Positions 1 to 5,702 of a stretch of DNA of 5,729 nt are shown piece after piece. The position numbers and the translations under genes were made by a program. This stretch comes from a bacterium ADurb.Bin374 (GTDB taxonomy: Bacteria; Riflebacteria; Ozemobacteria; Ozemobacterales; Ozemobacteraceae). The stretch lies in contig MWAR01000468.1 of the NCBI GenBank assembly GCA_002068715.1, positions 1-5,729 of the forward strand, given 5' to 3'. Under the pieces are notes generated by a model that saw nothing but the letters and a program-made list of their open reading frames with translations, was not told the DNA's origin and searched no databases. Position 1 is the stretch's first letter. The number at the start of each line of letters is the position of its first letter.

Positions 1-567
1 GCAGCCGCCAGTGAGGCGGGAGCCTGGAAGCCCGACGAGAGGAAGCGGCAGGCACTGGTCGAGTCGCTTCGGGCCCTGCAGCGTGAACCTGACAATGTTC
101 TGTTCCACAGCGCGATGTGCTACGACATGACGATGCCGCCCGCGTCGGTTCAATACACCTGCGAAACCTGCGGTGCCGTCACCGACCTGCCCTACCAGGG
201 CCCGGGCGAACTTTCAGTGGAGCTTCCCTATCTGAAGCGATCGCTTCGCGACCTTCCCGTGAAGGTTACGGTCGATGCTTCGTCTCTCTGCTCAAAGTGC
301 GGCGGCGGAAAACCGTGTGGTATAGTGCTAACTACATCCTGCGGCGAGTGTGGAAAGACGTTTTCGTGGTCCGTCTCGACCAGCGAGGAGAAAGACCGGC
401 TTAAACTGCTGTTCATCGCTCATCCCGTCCGATTCTTCGACGCCGGTCCCAAGGGCATGGGAATGGACGGCACCGACGCGAAACGGGTGATCGAGAACGC
501 CGATTACATCGCTTCCCGCCTCTTTTGCGAAGACTGTCGCAAGAAACTCGGTCTGACGGGAAAATAA
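1..567 (+). CDS. Zinc-ribbon-like hypothetical protein, 3' part of the gene
   Basis: The reading frame is open from the first base of the window, so the gene is cut by the left edge. The ATG at 115 is only an internal methionine: the 38 codons before it read naturally (an acidic/basic helix, then residues NVLFHSAMCYDM). 188 residues are visible before the TAA. Counting from the first codon, there are four CxxC knuckles at Cys54/57, Cys97/100, Cys114/117 and Cys176/179, plus single cysteines at 40 and 106. Each knuckle is followed by Gly, Arg or Lys, as in zinc ribbons, so two structural zinc sites or paired ribbons are likely. A conserved-looking stretch with FFDAGPKGMGMDG (144-156) sits between the third and fourth knuckles. 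There is no signal peptide in the visible part, no membrane segment and no catalytic motif I recognise. A cytoplasmic metal-binding protein is an inference; the function is unknown. It is convergent with the ClC gene and so is not part of that transcription unit. Confidence 0.8.
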   Translation, partial: AAASEAGAWKPDERKRQALVESLRALQREPDNVLFHSAMCYDMTMPPASVQYTCETCGAVTDLPYQGPGELSVELPYLKRSLRDLPVKVTVDASSLCSKCGGGKPCGIVLTTSCGECGKTFSWSVSTSEEKDRLKLLFIAHPVRFFDAGPKGMGMDGTDAKRVIENADYIASRLFCEDCRKKLGLTGK

Positions 568-600
568 TTTTCCTTCTCTGGTCCGGCAGAATGAAAACCA

Positions 601-689
601 CCTGTTCGCTCTTAACCTGTCGAAGCCTGTCTTGAACTTGCCGAAAGGGGCGAGAGCCTCTCGTGCTTCGACATGCCAGCACGAACGGA
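601..689. repeat. Dispersed palindromic intergenic repeat (TTCGAC / GCACGAACGG type)
   Basis: The gap between the two convergent genes is mostly occupied by sequence resembling the very widespread bacterial intergenic repeat built on TTCGACAAGCTCAGCACGAACGG. Here the right half reads TCGTGCTTCGACATGCC at 661-677 followed by AGCACGAACGG at 678-688. The left half has CTGTCGAAGCCTGTC at 618-632 followed by a diverged TTGAACTTGCCGAAAGG. Visible inverted repeats are a 7-bp stem (661-667 with 678-684) around a 10-base loop, and a 13-bp palindrome centred on C657 (651-656 with 658-663). No T-run follows the stems on either strand, so this is not a canonical intrinsic terminator, though it may separate the convergent transcripts. 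The likeness to the known repeat is from memory; the inverted repeats are seen directly. Confidence 0.6.
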
Positions 690-719
690 TACGCGAAATT
701 GGCTTCTGTCATGCAGGAA

Positions 720-2258
720 TCAGGAAACGGACTGTTTCTTCGAGATGAGTTCGCGAATTTCCTGGGTGAAGAGGCTGACGTCGCCCGATACGACGACGTC
801 GAGGGCGTCGCCGGCATGCAGGATCGTCGAGCCGGAGGGAACAAGATGCCGGCCGAGACGCCGGATGCTCACGATGAGAATGCCTTCCGGCAGGCTGACC
901 GAGCGGATTTCCCTGTTTTCCATCTCGGAGCCCTCTTCGACGATGAGATGCAGCTCCGACGGCTCTGCGAACAGGATGGGAGGGGGACCGCTCTTCCGTA
1001 GATCTTCGTTCAATAGTGATTCGTATACCGGTTTACCGCCAAGCCATTCGGAAATGTAGAACGCGATGAGCGAGGCGATCATCATCGGGAACAGCAGTTT
1101 GAAGTTGGCGGTCATTTCCAGGATCAGCACGATGCCGGTCAGGGGAGCGTGAACCACTCCTGAAAAGAAGCTGTTCCCGACCAGCCCGAACGCGTATCCG
1201 GTCAGACTGCCGATCGCGAGCATCGGCGCGAAAATGCCGCCAGGGACCTTCGCGAGATAGCTGACAACGGTCAGGAGGAATTTCCCGGCGAGCAGGAGCA
1301 GGACGAAGCTCAGGCCGAGTTTACCCGGGGTCGATTCGTTGATCACCATTTCGGCGGTTCCGTGGCCGGCGCCCGCGATCTCTGGAAGCCACACGAGAGC
1401 CATACCGCCGGCAAGCCCGGCCAGAGGTGCGAAACAGGCATCGGGAACCGATGCTAGAACGCCGTCACGCCGGACTCCCCTGATGAGAGCCCGCTTGAAA
1501 ATAAACGCCGCCATCCCGGCCGCAACACCGAGAAGGGCGAACCAGGGCAACGCTGCGAGGGACGGGGTGGCATGCGCGAAGACGCGGAACGATGGAAGCT
1601 GGCCAGAAACGTAGCGGGCGAGTGTATCGGCCGTGATCGAGGCGGCGAGAGCCGTGACGTAGGGCAGGGATGTCAGCTCGAAATGGAGTTCCTCTATCAC
1701 GAACAGGAAGCCGGCCAACGGGGCGTTGAACGCGGCCGAAAGGCCCGCGCCTGCGCCCACTGAGATCAGTAGCGGCGTCGCTTTCGTCGAGAGGCCCAAC
1801 CGGTCGGCGATCATCTTTCCGACGGCGCCGCCCATCTGGACCGTCGGCCCTTCGCGGCCCAGCGAGAGGCCGGAGCCGATGGCGAGCACGCCGCCGACGA
1901 ACTTCACGGGAAGGAGTCGCCACCAGCGTAGTTCGCGCAGGTTCATGAGCACGCCCTTCAGGTGGGGAATGCCGCTTCCCGATGCTTCGGGGCAGAATCT
2001 CGCCGTCATGCGGGCGACCAGGGTCACGATCGAAACGCAGATCAACAGAACAACGGAGACCGCCCACCAGCCGTTTTCAAGAAAGGGATGCAGCAGGCGT
2101 GATCGCAGGTGATCGAGTTCGAACAGGGACCACTGGAACGCGACCGCGACGATACCGGCGATGCCGCCCACCAGGATCGCCTGCAGAAGCTGGAAACGCC
2201 GTCGCTCGCGGGATCGGAACCCGGCAGTTGTCGTTGGTGCGTCTTGATGCTGTTTCAT
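720..2258 (-). CDS. ClC-family chloride channel/antiporter with C-terminal TrkA_C domain
   Basis: Inner-membrane ClC protein moving chloride, probably in exchange for protons. Numbered from the chosen ATG (512 residues), the family signatures appear in order: GSGIP with the chloride-binding serine at Ser95 (E. coli Ser107), GREGP with the gating glutamate at Glu136 (Glu148), the FNAPLAG...IEEL helix with the internal proton glutamate at Glu190 (Glu203), GGIFAP with Phe343 (Phe357), and GGKPVY with Tyr412 (Tyr445). Ser in GSGIP and Pro in GREGP fit chloride transporters rather than fluoride-exporting CLC-F proteins. Residues about 438-493 match the TrkA_C/RCK_C pattern (LPEGILIVSIRR, then LVPSGSTILHAGDAL), a cytosolic regulatory domain found on some bacterial ClCs. 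Oddity: the stretch between Phe343 and the APLTG motif is 19 residues shorter than in E. coli ClcA, at helix O. Start: the frame runs up to an ATG at 2345 (541 residues), but those extra 29 codons overlap a dispersed repeat and have no clear Shine-Dalgarno. The ATG at 2258 may be coupled to a mini-ORF. A GTG at 2288 is a third option. Confidence 0.9.
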   Translation of the reverse strand: MKQHQDAPTTTAGFRSRERRRFQLLQAILVGGIAGIVAVAFQWSLFELDHLRSRLLHPFLENGWWAVSVVLLICVSIVTLVARMTARFCPEASGSGIPHLKGVLMNLRELRWWRLLPVKFVGGVLAIGSGLSLGREGPTVQMGGAVGKMIADRLGLSTKATPLLISVGAGAGLSAAFNAPLAGFLFVIEELHFELTSLPYVTALAASITADTLARYVSGQLPSFRVFAHATPSLAALPWFALLGVAAGMAAFIFKRALIRGVRRDGVLASVPDACFAPLAGLAGGMALVWLPEIAGAGHGTAEMVINESTPGKLGLSFVLLLLAGKFLLTVVSYLAKVPGGIFAPMLAIGSLTGYAFGLVGNSFFSGVVHAPLTGIVLILEMTANFKLLFPMMIASLIAFYISEWLGGKPVYESLLNEDLRKSGPPPILFAEPSELHLIVEEGSEMENREIRSVSLPEGILIVSIRRLGRHLVPSGSTILHAGDALDVVVSGDVSLFTQEIRELISKKQSVS

Positions 2259-2291
2259 TCGTCGGCTTGGGGCTGCATTGTCGCTCACCTC
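2255..2291 (-). promoter_or_regulatory. Shine-Dalgarno plus possible 7-codon coupled leader ORF before the ClC gene
   Basis: Reading the minus strand, GAGGTGAG (2291-2284) is the best Shine-Dalgarno in this leader. It sits 7 bases before an ATG at 2278-2276 that is not in the ClC frame. That ATG opens a seven-codon frame (MQPQADE) whose TGA (2257-2255) overlaps the ClC ATG at 2258-2256 as ATGA, the typical four-base overlap of translationally coupled genes. The ClC ATG has no good ribosome site of its own (GCCGACGA precedes it). The geometry is seen directly; that ribosomes use it is inferred. The alternative is that GAGGTG is chance and the ClC start lies at 2288 or 2345. Confidence 0.3.
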
Positions 2292-2295
2292 ACGC

Positions 2296-2348
2296 GAAAT
2301 GCGCAAGAATTTTGCCGGGGGGAAACGCAGAATTTCCTTTTGCATTTC
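2296..2348 (-). other. Candidate leader hairpin upstream of the ClC ribosome site
   Basis: On the minus-strand RNA, GAAATGC (2348-2342) can pair with GCATTTC (2302-2296). After a 2-by-2 mismatch, AAG (2339-2337) can pair with CTT (2307-2305). The 3' arm ends 4 bases before GAGGTG. A second stem, ACGCAGA (2356-2350, minus-strand reading) with TCTGCGT (2331-2325), lies partly inside the loop arm and cannot form together with the first without a pseudoknot. No riboswitch class is recognised. The loop of the first stem is about 29 bases, so it may be chance. Confidence 0.2.
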
Positions 2349-2379
2349 ATCTGCGTCATCTGTGGAATCTGCGGATTGG
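2325..2379. repeat. 9-bp-period CATCTGCG intergenic repeat
   Basis: Three consecutive 9-bp units occur at 2347-2355 (TCATCTGCG), 2356-2364 (TCATCTGTG) and 2365-2373 (GAATCTGCG), followed by GATTGG. A 7-bp inverted copy of the first unit (ACGCAGA at 2325-2331 with TCTGCGT at 2350-2356) gives the element a hairpin form. Similar 'ATCTGCGTAATCTGCGGAT' elements are dispersed between genes in many environmental bacteria, which is recollection rather than a search. The element overlaps the first codons of the longest ClC reading frame, which argues against the ATG at 2345 as the true start. Confidence 0.55.
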
Positions 2380-2401
2380 TTCCTTTTACACCCGGTAGGC
2401 G

Positions 2402-5400
2402 CTACTGTTTCCGGCGGATGGTGGTGCGGGTGAAGATGCCTTCGGGGGTGAATTCGAGCGAGGCGATCAGCTCCTCGAGGCTGTCGACAAATCGGTTCAG
2501 AGGCTGGGCTGTATCTGCGGATTCGGGCTGGCGGGATTTTTCCGGGGTGCCGTGGATGGAACAGATGATGCCACCATGGCCGGGCTCATCCCGGTAGACG
2601 CCGCCCTCGGGGCAGAAAGGCACGTAGCCGTTGATCCGCAGCGACTCGTCGCTCCAGCTCTCCAGCGGGATGCCCCGCAGGCGTGACAGGGCATACAGCG
2701 AGCCGAGATTGTTGAGACAGGCTTCGCGCACCTGCTCCTGCCAGCCGAGGCGGGTGGCCTCGGAAATTCGGTCGAATGCCTTGTAGCGAAGCCTGAACTC
2801 GAGATTGGCGGTGGTCTGAAGACGCTCGACCGGGCCGTTCAGCATTCGTTCGAGGACGCCGCGCTGGGTCGAGATCAGCAGTGCGCCGTCATGGATCGCG
2901 AAGAAGAAACGGAAGCGGACGACGAAGAGACCGAGCTCGAGCGTATGGTAACTCGGCTTTCCCGTTCCAAGGGATGTTTCGTAGGTGCGCAGGCGGAGCC
3001 CGTCGGAAAAGCGGGATTCGGAGCCCATCGAGTGACGCACCAGCTGGTCGAGAAACTCGCGCAGGAAGCGGGCCGCGAGGGTTTCGTCACGCACCTGGAC
3101 AACGCTGAACACCGGCAGATTCAGGGAATACAAGAAGACACCGGCCAGGGCTGCCCGCGCGGGGTCGCGGGCCATGTCGATCATCAGGAGCCCCGAGGTG
3201 TCCTGCATGAACTCGAACCGGAGGTCTCCATCGACCAGGCCGAGAACGAAGCCGGGCCCGATCGCGCGCAGGAACTCATCCTTTGTCAGGGTCGATCCGG
3301 CGATCAGCTGTCGGATGGTTTCATCCCAGCCGGAGGTGAGCGTGTTGACGCCATCGCCGTTGAGTTTGCCGGCCAGGAGACCGATCGTCTTCGGATGAAT
3401 GGGCAGGTCGAGCGACGCGGGGGTGCCGCCGCACATCGTTTTGAACCCGTCGTAGAGCGAGTTTTCGACAAGCGGCAGGATGCAGGTCTCGAGCGAGATG
3501 CCGTCGGTCGCAAGCCGGCCGCGGATTCCCACCGGGTCGAAGAACCTCCGCCAGTACTGTTTGTAGGAGTCGACGAAGGTCTTGTATTCGCTGATTTCCT
3601 CTTTGGTGACCCGGCTCGGCGGGCGTTCGATGATCGGTTGCAGATACCGCAGGCGGCCATGAAAACTGCAGGCCGGCTCTAAGGTGTCGGAGGCGAGCGT
3701 GAATGTGCCGCCTTCGGGGCAGAAGAGATACGACGCCTTCATGCAGTTGTCGGCGACGAGATCGGCCAGGGCCGGAGTCTTGCCGGGATGCTCGTCGGCA
3801 TAGAGAGTGATCGCGTTCTGAAGGAGGCGCAGGCTGCCGATGCAGTGCAACTGGCGGCGGCGAGCGATCTTCCAGACCGGGCCGACCAGCTGGCGGATAT
3901 GCGCGTCGGACAGATAGAGAAATACGTCTTCCGTCGCCGGATCGTGCGGAAATACCGTGCGCATGTAACGGTAATCGGCCGCCTGGGCCAGCGAGGGGTG
4001 GCGGCCGCGCCACACTGCGATGATGCGGCCGATGGCGGCGTTGCTGTTGGAGTAGACCGAAACCCCGTCGAGCATGCAGGAAAACGAGTGGAGATGACGA
4101 TCGGGGGTCGTGAGGGCGAAAACCTGGATGCCGTCGAAGTCGAGGCGTTCCTCACGGGCCTGGGGGAACCGCTCGTGGGCCGCGGCGAAACGTTTCTGGG
4201 CCATCATGTCGAAAAGGGCCCGGTTTTTCACCGTGAACAGCACGGAGAGATCGGTTCCCTCGTGCAGGAAGGGGTCGGCGCCACAGATGGTGAGGTCGGC
4301 GATCACCCGGTCGCCGAACAAGCGCGTCAGCTCGGATGTTTCTAGGCACAGCTGATCGAGCAGCTTCTCCTTCACACGTGCGTCGTGGGCCGCGGCCTGG
4401 AGGGTGTGCAGGAGGCTGGTTCCCCACTGGTCGAGCAGATCGCCGAACGCGATCTGGCTGTTGATGTTCGAAAAGTGACAGGCGTAGAACTCGGCCGGAA
4501 CTAGCCGGTCGAGTTGCACGCCGCGGGGCTCTCGGCCGGAGAGCATCGTCTCGTAGGGGTGTGACTTGATTTCGGGGCCCGACAGCACCGTGATCGGGTC
4601 GGCCTGGTCGGCGACTGTGGCCGATGCGGGCGGCCTGCTCATCCGGTCGAGCTGGAGCGCCTCCTGGATGGCGAGCGCCCCCGTGGTGAGGGAATACAGA
4701 TCGGCGTCTGGAGTGTCGCGCCGGCGGAAGATCGGCACGCGGTCCTGCTCGGGTTCGTCGCGGATGAGGCCGAGCCGGAGAGGGACCTGGCGGGCCAGAT
4801 ACGAAAACAGGCTGTCGGCAGGAGTCTGGCGTTCCAGGACGATCATGCGGCGTTTCCAGGTGTCGAACCAGTCGTCCCGCACGCGCGGGTCGTCGGTGAC
4901 AGTGTTCGCTGGAATCTCGAGGGTGATCTCGCGCAGCAGGCGGCCGTCGCGCCGGTCGTGCAGACGGAGACGGGCGGGGCCGGCACCGCGGCAGCGGCCG
5001 AAAACCAGGAGCGATGGGGTTTCCAGCAGGCTTTCCTCATCGGCTTTTCGGATCTGCTCGCGCTCGTCGGCTTCCGGCTCGATGGTGCCGTGGGCGTCGC
5101 ACCGGACGGTTTTCGAACCGTGGGAATCCGTGACGAACCGGTAACGGCATCGGCCGGACGGACCGGAAATGCGGGAGTAAAGATATTTGTTTTTATATAA
5201 AGTATCGATATATTCCTGGTCGGAGCCCGTAAAAGGCTTTTCGTGGTCCATCCCGTACATCTCGGAAGCGCCCTGGAGGACCCGCATGTTCTGTCGGCAG
5301 GCGATGATCTGGGCTCGTGAGGAACGCAGATCCTGGCGGGAGCTTCCGGTGGTCACCTGGAACAGCATGCCGTCCGAAGGTTCGGGATTCACTTCTACGG

Positions 5401-5551
5401 CCGAGCAGTCCGCAAGTTCGCTCGGCGGTACGGTCAGCCGAAACCAGCCGTTCGCCCCCTCCTTGTGAAAGGCCGCTTCCCATGCCGCCGCCGGAGCGGC
5501 TGACCAGAAGGCCAGAATTCCGGCCAGAACCAGCATGTGTCTGATTACCAT
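2402..5551 (-). CDS. Large exported protein with three Cys/His modules and two duplicated domains, function unknown
   Basis: 1049 residues with an intact frame. Residues 1-23 form a Sec signal peptide (Arg4-His5, hydrophobic 7-17, APAAA before Trp24). There is no later membrane segment and no lipobox cysteine, so it is probably periplasmic or secreted. Three modules share a layout: a cysteine followed by a short helix, then a CPEGG-type turn, then CxxHG. Module 1 is about 81-155 (Cys85, degenerate turn at Cys135, CDAHG 151-155). Module 2 is about 562-632 (Cys570, CPEGG 611-615, CSFHG 628-632). Module 3 is about 938-1001 (Cys945, CPEGG 980-984, CSIHG 997-1001). Between them lie two larger alpha/beta regions, about 345-560 and 676-930, with similar order: an acidic start, LFGDR or IGPGF, then LSVLFTV...ALFDMM or FSVVQVRDETLAARFL, then GIQVFALTT or GLRLRTYETS, then GVSVYSNSNAAIGRI or GALLISTQRGVLERM. 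This suggests duplication; a distant link to DUF3352-like proteins is possible but unproven. Module 1 appears inserted into an N-terminal beta region. The ATG at 5551 is supported by AGGAG 8 bases upstream. The modules resemble C-terminal parts of pseudopilin-like proteins. No catalytic motif is recognised. Confidence 0.85.
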   Translation of the reverse strand: MVIRHMLVLAGILAFWSAAPAAAWEAAFHKEGANGWFRLTVPPSELADCSAVEVNPEPSDGMLFQVTTGSSRQDLRSSRAQIIACRQNMRVLQGASEMYGMDHEKPFTGSDQEYIDTLYKNKYLYSRISGPSGRCRYRFVTDSHGSKTVRCDAHGTIEPEADEREQIRKADEESLLETPSLLVFGRCRGAGPARLRLHDRRDGRLLREITLEIPANTVTDDPRVRDDWFDTWKRRMIVLERQTPADSLFSYLARQVPLRLGLIRDEPEQDRVPIFRRRDTPDADLYSLTTGALAIQEALQLDRMSRPPASATVADQADPITVLSGPEIKSHPYETMLSGREPRGVQLDRLVPAEFYACHFSNINSQIAFGDLLDQWGTSLLHTLQAAAHDARVKEKLLDQLCLETSELTRLFGDRVIADLTICGADPFLHEGTDLSVLFTVKNRALFDMMAQKRFAAAHERFPQAREERLDFDGIQVFALTTPDRHLHSFSCMLDGVSVYSNSNAAIGRIIAVWRGRHPSLAQAADYRYMRTVFPHDPATEDVFLYLSDAHIRQLVGPVWKIARRRQLHCIGSLRLLQNAITLYADEHPGKTPALADLVADNCMKASYLFCPEGGTFTLASDTLEPACSFHGRLRYLQPIIERPPSRVTKEEISEYKTFVDSYKQYWRRFFDPVGIRGRLATDGISLETCILPLVENSLYDGFKTMCGGTPASLDLPIHPKTIGLLAGKLNGDGVNTLTSGWDETIRQLIAGSTLTKDEFLRAIGPGFVLGLVDGDLRFEFMQDTSGLLMIDMARDPARAALAGVFLYSLNLPVFSVVQVRDETLAARFLREFLDQLVRHSMGSESRFSDGLRLRTYETSLGTGKPSYHTLELGLFVVRFRFFFAIHDGALLISTQRGVLERMLNGPVERLQTTANLEFRLRYKAFDRISEATRLGWQEQVREACLNNLGSLYALSRLRGIPLESWSDESLRINGYVPFCPEGGVYRDEPGHGGIICSIHGTPEKSRQPESADTAQPLNRFVDSLEELIASLEFTPEGIFTRTTIRRKQ
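5178..5214. other. AT-rich island inside the large exported-protein gene
   Basis: Only 5 of these 37 bases are G or C, in a gene that is otherwise strongly GC-rich. It encodes about residues 113-125 of the exported protein (YIDTLYKNKYLY region of module 1) with TTA, AAA and TAT codons that are rare elsewhere in the gene. On the minus strand it contains TATAAA, so it could act as a cryptic internal promoter. It could equally reflect a Tyr/Lys-rich peptide constraint. The composition is seen directly; any role is speculative. Confidence 0.4.
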
Positions 5552-5559
5552 CGTGGTGT

Positions 5560-5564
5560 CTCCT
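5560..5564 (-). promoter_or_regulatory. Shine-Dalgarno site of the large exported-protein gene
   Basis: The minus strand reads GAGAGGAG followed by ACACCACG and then the ATG at 5551. The AGGAG core is 8 bases from the start, near-ideal spacing, and fixes this ATG. It also makes the signal peptide begin at the right place. An in-frame ATG at codon 6 would trim the basic end of the signal peptide and has no comparable site. Confidence 0.75.
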
Positions 5565-5605
5565 CTCGATGTTGCCTGCAGATCCGAACCCGTTTCTCGC
5601 TTCCC

Positions 5606-5633
5606 ATTCTATCAGGATCGATCCTGCCGTGAA
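5606..5633 (-). promoter_or_regulatory. Candidate sigma70-type promoter for the exported-protein gene
   Basis: On the minus strand TTCACG (5633-5628, four of six matches to TTGACA) is followed after 16 bases by TAGAAT (5611-5606, five of six matches to TATAAT). Transcription would begin near 5599, giving a leader of about 48 bases up to the ATG, with the Shine-Dalgarno site inside it. The spacer contains a perfect palindrome. This is the best match in the upstream gap, but the organism's promoter consensus is unknown. Confidence 0.4.
5613..5626. promoter_or_regulatory. Perfect 14-bp palindrome CAGGATCGATCCTG, operator-like
   Basis: CAGGATCGATCCTG equals its own reverse complement and lies entirely between the predicted -35 and -10 boxes of the exported-protein gene. 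A dimeric repressor bound there would block polymerase. The symmetry is seen directly; the operator role is inferred from position. It could be chance, or part of the GATC-containing background. Confidence 0.3.
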
Positions 5634-5678
5634 ATTCGCGTTCACAACTGCCGAATCACGGATATACAAAGATCGTTT

Positions 5679-5702
5679 CACACAGACACAGAGGCGCAGA
5701 GG
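5679..5702. repeat. 8-bp-period CACAGAGG intergenic repeat
   Basis: Three 8-bp units run end to end: CACACAGA (5679-5686), CACAGAGG (5687-5694) and CGCAGAGG (5695-5702). This resembles the 'ACACAGAGGCGCAGAGG' elements scattered between genes in many environmental genomes (recollection, not a search). The remaining bases to the window edge show no gene start that I can support. Confidence 0.5.

Noticed and set aside
568..719. Intrinsic terminator between the convergent genes
   Set aside because: The stems at 651-663 and 661-684 are not followed by a T-run on either strand, so I report only a repeat.
413..844. 143-codon minus-strand frame across the convergent gap
   Set aside because: It runs through the palindromic repeat and antisense to the zinc-ribbon gene. 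The product is Arg/Ser-rich and low-complexity, as expected for a shadow frame.
720..2258. Fluoride-specific CLC-F identity
   Set aside because: The filter keeps GSGIP serine and GREGP proline as in chloride ClCs, and it has the TrkA_C tail; nothing suggests a fluoride riboswitch upstream.
2347..2373. CRISPR-like array
   Set aside because: The units are 9 bp and directly abutting, without spacers, and there are no cas genes.
2109..2597. 162-codon plus-strand frame across the ClC leader
   Set aside because: It is antisense to both minus-strand genes and translates the 9-bp repeat as an ICVICGICG-like string, with no supporting ribosome site.
2891..3682. 263-codon plus-strand open frame
   Set aside because: It lies wholly antisense to the exported-protein gene, whose frame has a signal peptide, a ribosome site and repeated motifs. 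Its product is low-complexity, rich in Glu, Arg and Gly, with no recognisable domain. Long antisense frames are expected in GC-rich genes.
5193..5681. 162-codon minus-strand frame reaching into the upstream gap
   Set aside because: It overlaps the start of the exported-protein gene in another frame, begins before the predicted promoter, and its translation shows no domain or signal peptide.
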